From Sialis fuliginosa (Eukaryota; Arthropoda; Insecta; Megaloptera; Sialidae): a DNA stretch of 64,000 bases. The stretch covers positions 24,127,098 through 24,191,097 of the forward strand of contig OY540812.1 in NCBI GenBank assembly GCA_961205875.1, read 5' to 3'. Under the pieces are notes generated by a model. It made no database searches, was not told where the DNA came from, and saw only the letters and a program-made list of their open reading frames with translations. Position 1 is the first letter of the stretch. Each line of letters starts with the position of its first letter. This document shows positions 25,342-37,300 of this stretch, piece by piece. The translations under genes were made by a program, and so were the position numbers.

Positions 25342-26211
25342 TTCTGTACAGCTGTATAAGAGTGTCAGAAGCATAATATATAGTTTTGCGTGTTCTGTCA
25401 GATGTATGCCACTCTCGTACAACACTCCAAAAGTAAACTTGCAATATATGCTTCTGCAGTGGCATAGATAGGGGTTGGCAAAGCGATAACGTGATTAATT
25501 CAAAAATTTATTTATTTATTATTTTTAACAAGCATAAAAAATTAAATTACAATTGAAGTAATATAAAGTAAATAGGTACATTTAATGATATTAATTTATA
25601 AACTCAGAAAATACGGCTAAAAGTGAGACATATCTTACTATTCTCTAAGAAAAAACTTTTTTTTGTGTATCTGTGTTATCAAGAATTTATATTAAAAAAA
25701 CTATTTAATTACCTAACTCTCGTCTCATGTGCAACCCTAATCTACATACATATGTATGTATGGCACATTCTGCAATGAGTAATTTTTAATTAAATCAATA
25801 TAAAGAATGAGTATACTATACCACTATCAATATGTTATATCTTTATATGTTACACACATACATATATGACGTAATATGTCCGTACAAACAGAGATAATTA
25901 TTTTATTTTTGATAGAGCGGTTGTAACAAATAGATCTAATACAAAATCCCATAAAAATAATTAACGACAAGCATAGCGCGCTACAGACAAGTCAACCTGA
26001 GTGGACTTTATTAAAACAGGTGACATATAACATACAATCATACTTTACAGAATAAATATGAGTTACTCGAGTTTACAGACAATCTCAGCTAATAATGTAT
26101 GAATTTTTACCTTCAGATATTGACTTCACTGTTCTGACTATGAAAATTAAAAATGCTACTTAAATAAATAAATATATACACAGATATTAAAAAAAAAAAA
26201 AAACTATTATT
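25342..26211. other. Intergenic DNA, no gene seen
   Basis: AT-rich; a poly-A run precedes the TSD of the next element. Nothing recognised. Confidence 0.3.
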
Positions 26212-26219
26212 TTCTAGAC

Positions 26220-26455
26220 CACTGATTCCCAAACTGCAGTCTTCGGCTCCCTTGGCGGTATTGAGTGGATCAAAGGGAGCTCTGGTGGCTCTGGGTGTAG
26301 TTGGGAAACCTTGGATTATTATATAACACTAGATATGTACTTATACGAAAAAATGTTCACTACTACCTATATATAAATGTAAATTATCAGGGGAGCTTTG
26401 TGATTTTCTATAGTTGAAAAGGGGGTAGTGAGTCAAATAAGTTTGGCAACTTATG
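26220..26455. mobile_element. hAT miniature element, CACTGATTCC family, copy 2
   Basis: Starts CACTGATTCCCAAACTG and ends TTTGGCAACTTATG. A perfect 8-bp TSD ttctagac lies at 26212-26219 and 26456-26463. Closely related to 12488-12695, with a few extra bases inside. Confidence 0.85.
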
Positions 26456-26495
26456 TTCTAGACGCAGTAAAAGAAATCTCAATCAGTGCATTATG

Positions 26496-27551
26496 CAGGG
26501 CCGTATTTAGGCTGTAGCCTATAGACCCGCATCACAAAAAACTATTTAAAAATATTAATTTTGAATAGACTAAAATAAAATAAAATAGATATGTTATTTT
26601 TAAAATTGAAATACATTCTGATTTTTGCATATTGTAGACATGAATCTTATAATAGTTGTTCATATCATAGTTTTAATTAGTTCGCTTTTAAAGGTATTTA
26701 CTGTATGATCAGTCAGTTATAACAATTACAATTAATATACAGTAAAGGCAGGCAGCTAAAGCCAATAAAACAAAATATACGTTTACACAGACTGCAAACG
26801 TCTTTACAAAACGTTAATTCATAAAGAAAATCACTTGATTAAATGAACAATGTATAATATTATATGAGACCTAGGTTGTTCATACTCGTAGTTATTGACA
26901 GAAAACATATCTCAAATAGGGCGCTGGGAGGGGGGTGCAAAGAGGTGCACTTGCACCCCCCTGGCAAAAATGAAAAAACTAAAAAATTAAGAAATACAAT
27001 TTTTAATTTAAAATTCAGGTCAGAATATAAAAGTGAGGACCTTTTTTTTTTTTGGTCGCGTCAAGTTCACTCTGTAATTTTTTTTTAGTTATGCCAAATG
27101 GAATACAAGTTTATTATTATTACAAAATTATTATTTTTTTATTTTTTTTTTATATTGTTTTATACACAATTTAATTTTATATATCTAGATACACCCTCCT
27201 GGAAGAAATTCTGCCGGCGCCCATGTAGATATGTATTAGGCCAATAAAATTAGACTATAGGCTAGTTGTTCATAATAATGTTAATAAATCGTGTTGAATA
27301 CCTTAATGATTTTCATTTTTTCCATTTTTATTATCCCATTAATTCATTATCTCTGTAATCTGTATAGGTACTGTACGAGTATAGTAAAAAAATGTCTACA
27401 TAGTTTAATAATAAACTTCAAATATTTTTTAGGCTTTTAGTTAGAAAATTGGTCTGAAATACGATTTTTGCAGGTTAATTTTACAAAAAATCACCCCCAA
27501 TAGAGAGGTGAGAGAGATCCTAGGGGTCTACAGATCCTAAATACGGCTCTG
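26496..27551. mobile_element. hAT-like element with CAGGGCCGTATTTAGG tip, about 1.06 kb
   Basis: Left tip CAGGGCCGTATTTAGG is inverted at the right end as CCTAAATACGGCTCTG. Flanking 8-mers gcattatg and gaaatatg agree at 6 of 8, consistent with a decayed TSD. It carries another inverted-repeat element (26918-27223). No transposase frame recognised. Confidence 0.65.
26918..27223. mobile_element. Nested element with AGGGCGC(T/C)GG tips
   Basis: Left AGGGCGCTGGGAGGGGGGTG and right, on the opposite strand, GGGCGCCGGCAG with GGAGGGTGT further in. The left end includes an extra palindrome of GTGCAAAGAGGTGCACTTGCAC. Short low-complexity interior. Confidence 0.5.
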
Positions 27552-27870
27552 GAAATATGCTTCCAGGTAAGTATTAAGTTTTGTGGTAATTGGCATCGTT
27601 ATTGGATACATTGATTTAGCTTTACAAAAAATAGATTCAAATGTGCACTTCATTACTCTTAAAATTAGAAAAAACACCTTTTAAAGATTTGTTACTACGG
27701 TATAGAGATCATTATTTGCCGATTATTACTTACCACCTTCTCCTGATTTTTTGTCAACCAATCATAGTAATGTTCGCTACGCCCGTGCATGCGTGTTCTA
27801 CCCTTCATACAGAAGTGGCAGTTTTAATCTGCGTTGTAACCACACAATAATAAAAACTACTTTCAAAGTA
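27552..27870. other. Intergenic DNA, no gene seen
   Basis: A 69-residue open frame (27641-27850, plus) has no recognisable domain or splice context; not called. Confidence 0.3.
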
Positions 27871-27878
27871 ACCGTGTC

Positions 27879-28076
27879 CATAGACATAGAGAATGGACCA
27901 GGCATCTGACTCGAACACAGAACCGTGTCAAAAGAAAGAGATAGAAACAGGTATGGAATAACTGTGTAACTCTATGTCTATGTTCCAAACTACACTGCAT
28001 CTCTCTCTCCTTTTTTGAACAGATGTTACACCATTGAGTTAATACAGAATGCACTGTCCATTCCTCTATGTCTATG
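27879..28076. mobile_element. hAT miniature element, CATAGACATAGAG family, short copy (198 bp)
   Basis: Same TIR as 22838-23644 (one extra base in the right TIR). A perfect 8-bp TSD accgtgtc lies at 27871-27878 and 28077-28084. An additional internal CTCTATGTCTATG sits at about 27970-27982, a third tip-like copy. The 63-residue minus frame is a shadow of this element. Confidence 0.88.
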
Positions 28077-28084
28077 ACCGTGTC

Positions 28085-29474
28085 TCATTTTTATATGTAT
28101 TCTGCGCATGTAAACGCGCACATGTATTCGTATTCACTATATGCGCGTGAGGAGAAAATGCAATTGTACGACTATATCATAATAAGCCAAAGAGTAAAAC
28201 TATTAAAGAACTGACCAATTTTGAGTAATTAAAACATTGATAAGTGTAATAATAAATAAATGGAAATTCCATAATTAAAAAAACATAATACAGCTGTCAC
28301 TTGTACTGGAAATATCTCACAGTAAAATTTTTATAATTCGCGCCAGATTAGTTTTACATTATCAAAAAATGGATTCAAGGAGCAAAAAGGTTCTATCCTA
28401 TAGTTGTTATACTTCTACTAAACCAATATTCTCAGTTTTAAAGACTATAAATACGAGCGCATGTCAAGAAATATCAATATAGTTCAAAATCAAAAAGTCA
28501 TTCTAGCGGACTGATTAATCTTATAAACGAAGGTGACTTGTTAGTTTAATGAATATGTCAACTCCTACTCATTTCAGGTGACCGAAAAAATAATGGCCAC
28601 ATTTCAAACCTTCGCGTCGCCTCTACTGCTTGTACCGTAATCTATCTAGCCGTTCAGATGCAAAAGAGACTTGGTACTTACACGATTTTTTAATTTTATA
28701 AATTTTAAAGGCTAGTTAAAATTCTTAGCGACTTTATGTCCACTCAAAAATGAGATAAATAAAAATACGGTTTTTCATCACATGAATTCTAATAATTGCT
28801 ATAAAAATTATCTACTGGTTTGTATTAGTGTTTGTTTTGGACTGGAACTCAAGATTTGTATATAGTCCACTGCAATTAGCTATATCAAGATTCTATGAAC
28901 CGATTTTAATAAAACTTTTTTCATTTAGATTTTGGTCAAAAAAATTCGTCCATCCACAAGTCAAAGACTTAGAGCAAGAGATGTTAAAAGTAGCGCCACG
29001 AGAAGTGTGCTGACAGAAAAAATGACAAATAACCATACATAAATTTAATTGATTGACAAAAAATTATGGCCAAAATAAAATCAAAAATTAAAAAAATGAA
29101 AGACTTTTCATTGTTACTTTTTGCACACCTGTATAATAAATAATGAAAATGATAATTTTTTCATAGCCTTTTTACAATTCCTCGATAAATCTAGAAAACA
29201 GATTTATTATTGCAAATCGATAATTAATAATCAAGCACACCGAAAAATTGATTTATTGAGTTGGTGAAAATCACGGAATTTCGCGAGCTAAAGTTTAAAG
29301 TTGCAAACGCGAGGCGTAGCACAATATTGACCGTTTATCAGAGCCATACTTACACATTTCGAGGCCCGAGGCGTCAAAAATTTGAGGCCTATTGAAAAGA
29401 TTTTTTATTAAAAAAATATTAATAAAACGTGTTTGGTTAGATTACCATAACTATCCATAATAATGTGAGAGCTT
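28085..29474. other. Intergenic DNA, no gene seen
   Basis: AT-rich, with a slightly less AT-rich stretch at about 28090-28160. A 61-residue frame at 28828-29013 is unsupported. Confidence 0.3.
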
Positions 29475-30699
29475 TTGCTTCCTCGCAATATCGAAGATAC
29501 GAGAAGCTATGTGATCGTTTCAGATTGAGACAAAAAAAAAGTTCTCCAATTTCAAAATTTTAAATTGATTTATCCGTTTCACGTCAAGACAAACACTTTT
29601 CGTTCCGTGTCTGTCTGTCTGTCCGTGTGTCCGTCTGTCCGTCCGTCCGTCCGTCCCCTGAATCCTTGTCACACGCATAACTCATGAACCACTGAACCGA
29701 TATTATTGAAACTTGGTCGAATGGTTGGGTTTGGTTTGAGGACGGTCCCATTTCAAAATCATCAAAATCGTGTGTAAGGGGGAGGGGTGACACCCCAAAA
29801 TATTTCTTTTTTCAAGATATCTCAAGAACGACACATGTTACGAGAAAATTTTATAGAATATTTTTTGTAGAGAATTAAATTTCCTATAATATGGGTCTAC
29901 TACGTTTGTTGTAAAATATTCCCTTACAAAGATTTATCTAAATTAATTTTAAAAATTCGTGTTTTGTTTTTCTAAATTGATATTTGATTCGATATATTAA
30001 GTGTCATTTTGACGTTTTAAATGTCACTTTGGCGTTTTAAATGTCACTTTGACGTTTTAAATGTCATTTTGACATTTGCATAAATTTAGATTTAGATTGA
30101 AATTGTCAAAAAATTAAAAATATATGAAAAAATATTCAGGTGCGTTTTAAGAAAAAATTCGAACTAAGATTTTTTAGTAAAATTTGTATAAAAATTAAAT
30201 GGTTAACCAATGCCAGGCAATTTATCTGAACATATCGGTTTTAGTGAATTTAGCACGAGGAAGCACTGTGCATTGTAGAGCATTAAATTTCCTATAATAT
30301 GGGTCTACTACGTTTGTTGTTAAATATTCCCTTACAAAGATTTATCTCAATTTATTTTTAAAATTCGTGTTTTGTTTTTCTAAATTGATATTTGATTGGA
30401 TATATTAAATGTCATTTTGACGTTTTAAATGTCACTTTGGCGTTTTAAATGTCACTTTGACGTTTTAAATGTCATTTTGACATTTGCAGAAATTTAGATT
30501 TAGATTGAAATTGTCAAAAATTAAAAATATATGAAAAAATATTCAGGTGCGTTTTAAGAAAAATTTCAAACTAAGATTTTTTAGTAAAATTTGTATAAAA
30601 ATTAAATGGTTAACCAATGCCAGGCAATTTATCTGAACATATCGGTTTTAGTGAATTTAGCACGAGGAAGCACTGTGCATTTACTTGGCAGATGTTTTT
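29475..30699 (-). repeat. Dispersed unclassified repeat, copy D, with an internal 408-bp tandem duplication
   Basis: Minus-strand copy of the family at 6779-7512: starts GCTTCCTCGCAATATCG and ends TTACTTGGCAGATG. The segment 29867-30274 is repeated almost exactly at 30275-30681. Within each unit the 20-bp motif ATGTCACTTTGACGTTTTAA is repeated about four times (about 30001-30078 and 30409-30485). A CCGT/CTGT tandem run is at about 29610-29656. Confidence 0.75.
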
Positions 30700-31371
30700 T
30701 TGTTCTTCAACACTCAAAAAGTTTAACTACCGTCTATTTGAGCCCCTACCACAATGTCGCACGTGCATCATACAGTTTTAAAATCTGGCTCATTCACATT
30801 AACGAGGTTTTTTTTACAATAATTACTTACCTATTGTTGAATAAATTTAAAAAAACATATTATTCTTATACGTTCGACGGCAGCGGACTCAGTACGGAAA
30901 ACTAATTGCCGGAGGCCCATGAGGTACATGACAGCAAAACTCTAGAAATTACTGATGTGCAATATTTATCTAATATCTTTTTCTTTATAAAACTATGAAT
31001 GCCATCTTACAACAATGTACTTAAAACTATACCTACCCTAGATTCAAACCTTCAAAACTCACTAACATAACCTCACAATAAAATGTCATATTTTAAAAAC
31101 GCAATAGTACTTATTCGTACGATCGTTATGGAAGTGTAATTAATTTATATTAACAATTCAAGCCGATTGAACAAGTACTGAAAATGGATATATATGTCAT
31201 CCATCCCCTCTAAACTATACAATCGACCTTAGTATTATGTGAGAGAAAACAATATACACATATTATTATGATCATTTAATATTTTATCTAATCAGTATAC
31301 GTCTGCTTATCATGTATCATTTATTATTTTAATACTCAATACTTCATTAAGTGTCCATACTTCAGTTAAAC
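30700..31371. other. Upstream flank of the PDE2A-like gene
   Basis: AT-rich; the PDE2A promoter or a 5' untranslated exon should lie here or further left. No clear TATA box, initiator or extra coding exon was identified. Confidence 0.35.
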
Positions 31372-34300
31372 ATGGATCATTGTTCAAGTACCATTTCACA
31401 TAATTTTCATAATAGTGACGATGAACAACAATTGGAAGTTAGTAATCCTCAAGACGTACTTAAACTATGTGGAAGTCTTATAGATAATAATAACACATCT
31501 TTACAAATCAAAATTAACAAATATGTAAGTGTAATAATATGATTTAAAAATAACTCAAATAAATAAATACGTAAATATTTGCATTTATAGTTAAAACAAT
31601 GTACTGATTCAAAAAATGTTTTTCTCGCATCAGTATGTAGTACAGAAAATATAATAGTTCATGTTATTGGTGAATGTGCTCTTAAAAAAGAAATACTACT
31701 GCCGGTAAGTTTATATTTCCTTTTCAAAAGTTAATTGTTAATGTTATTCAATTGTTCCAGATTGTTGGAAGCTTCTGCAATATTGCATTTCAAAAACGGA
31801 TACCTAATGTTGTTACTGTAGATAAATTTAATACTGAAATTATAGAATTTTTAAATGAAATATTATTAACAGAAAAATGTCTGGTAATTCCTATAAAACA
31901 CAGGCAAACGTCCAACATTGTGTTATTAGCATGTCTAATTGGTTATTCAAATAAAATAGATGAATATTTACATGCTAAATTAGTTGAAGAAACATTCAGG
32001 TATTTTTAAATAAGCTACCTATACCAGACAAAAATACTGTCAACTAAAATAAAAACTTCATCAGCGTTGTGACTAGTGATCAGATATTAATATTTTCCAG
32101 TTCAGTACAGTAGACATTCCATACTGTGAACCCAGTTGGGCACAGTATCTTCGATAGTGTGAATTCCTTCCTCAAAGTCCTTATATATTTGTACAACCGT
32201 CATTTATAATAGAACTGATTGCACCGATGTGGTTCACAGTATGGAACGTGTAGTGTAATGATAAATAATTTAATTTTTATTAATAAAAGTAGCATTTGTA
32301 ATTCAAATTTTTAATCTAAACTCCTCCCCATTGGAGTTCTGTTCTCTTAAATGATAATTGGGTTGACAAAAATCTTATTTAATTACTTTATTTCTGATCA
32401 AACTTAAATTATTATTTATCACATCGAGCCTTAACCACCTAATTATCATAAACGAGAAAAAGTTAATTTTACAGGAGGTATTTTTTATAAATACTTTCAG
32501 TTTATTGAAGAAATAAGGTATTTTTTAACGGTTACGATAGAAATACTTACGAGTTTTTGATGTCGTCAACAATAAGTATTTAAAAATTTAAACTACTAAT
32601 TAAGAACAAGCATGCCAACATCAAATTAGTGAAAAAACAAAACAAAAATGAAATATGAAACTGTTTTCTAACTCTTTCATGGTAAATATCAGGGTTACGC
32701 GGGTTACAAGGATTTTGTATGATTCTATGTGTATGATGACATTATTTGCGATACAAAACTCAATTTCAGACAAAATTTCGCTTACGATAATTAGAGCTCT
32801 ACATATTTTGATCAGATCATTAGTAAGACTGTTTTTATTTTTGCTGGCCAAATATTTTTTTAAACCGATATTGGTGGCTAAATAAAACTGATGTACCTAT
32901 GTTACTACATAAATTTTTTTTACAGATATTGTTTAACAATAATTTTAAACACAATAGCTTATGAAGAAGAAGCTAGATTGAAAAAACAATGTCAAGAGTT
33001 GTTAACGGTTGCAAGAAAATTATTTTCTCATTTAGGAGATTTGACAGATTTGTTAAAGGAAATTATGTCTGAGGCAAAAAACCTCACTAAAGCTGAACGG
33101 TGTTCGTTGTTTCTAAAAAATCCCGATGATAATGTCTTAGTGGCCAAAGTTTTTGATGGTGTAGCTTCAAACGATGTGAGTATATCTAAACTAATATAAT
33201 AAAATAGTAAAAGTTTATGAGTTAGTTTGTTTACTGTATTTTTTAAATTGCACTCGAGTACTTTTTACACATATTGAGATCAACATTATTTTTTCCAATC
33301 TGATTATAAAGTTCAGTTCATATAGCATCTGAAGTATGAGTTTGATATGGTATCTGAAATTAGAAAAGTTGTTGCTGCCGGTCTTGTTATTTACAGAATT
33401 TTGAGTAAACCTTTTTTTTTTAATTACCTGGTCCTTTGAAGCAGTGACACTGTAAAACCTGTAAAATAGAAAATATTTATTGTGATAATGTAAAAATTAG
33501 GGCTTCGAACTGTTATTATTTTTTTAAAAGTCACATGTGTATAACATTATATTATGTACTTTAAAAATTGTAGAATATATTAGTTTGCATTGCTTTTATT
33601 TAAAATGTAACTATTTATCAAATACCGGAAAAATATGAAGGGTCTATAATTTATTATCTTATCTCTTAAGTTTTTCAATGGAGTACATATTTGAACTGTA
33701 CATTAAAAATGTTCCATTATATAGTAAGTAGTTGTAAATACAAAATAGTTTCGGTACACTTAATTATCTATACATTGACTCATGTAGAATCAGTCTTACT
33801 TTTCTCTCTGAATAAGATGTTGTTTTTCTGTCAAGGGGGGGTCCCTGAAAAATAATTGTTCAAAAGGGGGTCCCTAGACCACATAAGTTTAAGAACCGTT
33901 GTGTTCGAACATATACCAACAAAGATATCAATGTGAAAAACATCTGCCAAGTGAATGCACAGTGCTTCTTCGTGCTATTTTCACCTAATCTAGTTACTTC
34001 TAGAAGAATTCGAATAAATACTGAAAGTATTCGAATAAACTGTCATTGATTAACCCAGAGGGGTTCCCAAAGTGTGCGCCATGGGGAACCGCAGTGTCTA
34101 CAGTGGTTCCGCAGATCTGCAGGCTCATATCCATCCCATTAATTGAATGTTAATGAATAAATAATATAATCGATTGATGAATTTGTTCAATAATCTAGTT
34201 TTTTGACTTGCTCATTACAAGTTAGTCATGTTTAGACTTAGGAAGGGTGCCATGGGAAAACCTTAGTTCAAAAAGGGTGCTGCGGGTTGAAAAAATGTGG

Positions 34301-37300
34301 GAACCTCTGGGTTTACCATTTAATTTTTATATGTATAGTTTAATTAGAAAATATTAATCCAAAATTTTTCTTAACACGCACCAGATTACTGTGGTATATT
34401 TTTAGTTTTATATTTTTATTGTTTTTATTTTGTAGTATAGGTTGCAAATTAATTATAATTTTGTCTCATTTTAGGTTTTATAGTTTTATGTCAGTAGGTA
34501 CATATATAATATATTGTTTTTGTTTAAGCAATTTGTAGTAGGTATACACTATAAGTGAATATTTATATTTTTTTTAATAAAAAAGTAAAAAATGTTTTCA
34601 CTAAAAGTTGTAGAGTATTATCTATAATTGTTATATCGTCATTGCATGTGCAAAATCTGCTATGTGTTGCTAAACATTGGAAAAAACTGCTTTGCAGTAG
34701 TTGGTAATAACTGCTATGTGCTAATGTTTACTAAAGACTACTGACTGTATAATTACAAAATCTGATGATTGTAAGTAAAATGTACCAAGTAATATTATTA
34801 AATTTTTATTATCCACTGAAAAATTATATGTTTATGAATAGCAGATTTTGCACCTGCAATGGCAGTATGTTCTGTTCATATTTCTAAATGATTTAATTAT
34901 GCAGAAAAAGTTATGTGGTGTCCACAGCAGTTTATTTGATTATCTATTTAATTCTATTATGATGCTGATAAATATTTTGTTTTTCAGACTGTAGAAGTAA
35001 AACTGAGCACTGAGCAAGGAATTGCTGGTCATGTTGCAAAAACTGGGAAGGTCTTAAACATTACAGATGCTTACAATCATCCCCTGTTTTATAGAGGGAT
35101 TGATGATGTTACAGGTTTTAAGACAAGAAATATTTTATGCTTTCCGATCAAAAATGAGAACCATATTGTTGGTATGTGATTGTTAATAATTAATTTACTG
35201 TCATTTTGAATGTTATTCCAGCCAACTTTTACCACACATCAAGTGGTACGTTATACATTTTTAATTTTATAAATTTTTAATTTTTTATTTTCTAAATAAA
35301 ATTTTTAAATGTGGGCCCCGAATATTTATTTTGCCTAGAGCCCCCGACTTTCATAACTCGCCGCTTCAAACATATAAATATACATAAGTTATCTATAGTA
35401 ATGAGTGATGCAGTTTTTACTGAAATATTAAATAAACCTATCATCACAGAAGTTTTAAAGCTTTAATATAATAGGACTGTATTTATATAATTTATGTTTT
35501 AGGAGTAGCTCAGTTATGTAATAAAATGGGAGGAGCAGCTTTTGATAAATTCGATGAGGATGTTGCAGTTGCTTTTAGTATATATTGTGGTATATCAATA
35601 ATGCATAGTCTCGTCTATAAAAAAATACAAGATGCCCAAGCAAGAAATAAATTATCAAATGAACTGATGATATATCATATGAAAGTTAGTATAAATGATT
35701 TAATTATTTATCTTGTTTTGTTTTGGAAATATCAGTCTTGGGCGATTAAAATGGAAATAAACAGAAAATCATAACATACCGGCTTTTGGCATAGAAACCA
35801 CAGAAATATATTGACGATCTAACGTCATAACATTAGCTGAAATTTTGACCTTTTTCTGATAAAACTTATTCCAATGTAGTTTTATGTAGTCTTTCATTTG
35901 GTAATTTAATATCTGAATAAAAGAGATACCAACTTCAGTTATCAAAACCTAATGTAAGTTCTTTGCCTTGTCAATCTCTGATGTTCACTTTTTTTTTTAA
36001 ATAATACATGTTCTATTTATTTCTAGGTACATCACCAAGATGTTAAAAAACTTACAACATGCAAGAAATCTCATTCTCATTTAGACTTTGAAACTTTATC
36101 GTTTTCACCCCGTATTTTACCAGTCACTGAAACACCGTGTTTTGTTATACAAATGTACGAGAAACTAAATCTGATAGAAACGTTTAAAATAAAACGGGAA
36201 TCATTGGCACGGTTTATCTTGTACGTAAAGAAAGGATATCGAGATACTCCGTACCACAACTGGATGCATGCGTTCTCAGTTACGCACTTTGCTTATTTAT
36301 GTCTAGTCAATTTTGAAATCGTAACAAAAGGTCTAATGACGTAAGTAAACCATTTATTATAAACTAGCGCATTGGCCCGGTGTTACCCGGGGATATTAAT
36401 TTAATTAAACATAAAGTAATCATGCCCACCCGACATGCCCACCCAACATGCTCACATGCAACACACAGTTCACCACGAATTGTTTTTTTCCGACTTCATA
36501 AAATTTACCCAAAATATCCACAAATTATACACCTAAACTTAACCTATCCATTAGTGAAAACCGGAATAAAATCCATTCAGTAGTTATTGAAAATCGTGTA
36601 AAATTATATTTTCTTCCAGGAAACACCAGGTCTTATCTTCGAATTTGTATGAAAATCAAAAATAAATAAATAGGTTACCTTTCTTGGAAGTTCTTTATTG
36701 TAATTTATAAAAATCTGTTTATTTATATTGTACAATGCATATTTTTTCATTCAAACTCATGGTGGAAAGATATATATTTGTAGGTATGATGATTCAAACT
36801 GACATTCACATATAGTAATTGTTTTCAGCGTGTTATATTCCATAGCTACTGTGTTTTTCTATAAATGACAGTTCTATGCTCTGACATCATAGAAACAAAA
36901 GACCCTGTGCAAAAGATTCCTTTTCATCTTTTGATGTTAAATTTTAGATTTTCATAAAATATTATTAGCCACGATACTGCTCGTAAAAATTATCTGACTA
37001 TTGCTGAAAACCGCATTGAAATCGGTTCAGTAATTTCGGAGTCTATAAGCCACACACAAACGAACATTCATTTTTATATATATAGATATAATATGAAAAA
37101 TAGTGAACTCTTGATTTTATACAATAATTGGAAGGAGGAAGAGCATAACAGCATTTGTGTGCTTTATGTGTTAGTCATTATTTGAATTGCGGGCTTGACA
37201 AGTATGGATGTGCATTACTACAGTGTCACATAGTTTAATCAAATGTCTGTGCTGAAAAATACAAGTGGAGACTGAAAAGTTCTTGGTTTACACAACTCTT

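Noticed and set aside
3..31350. Many 60-100 residue open frames across the gene-poor block
   Set aside because: They are low-complexity, lie inside repeats or appear on both strands of palindromes; none shows a domain, signal or splice context.
31351..31371. GTG at 31351 as the start of the PDE2A-like protein
   Set aside because: Non-ATG starts are rare in animal nuclear genes and an in-frame ATG follows at 31372 before any conserved sequence.
32621..32885. Paired 76-aa frames on both strands within PDE2A intron 3
   Set aside because: They lie between well-supported PDE2A exons, have no matching phase and no homology that I recognise.
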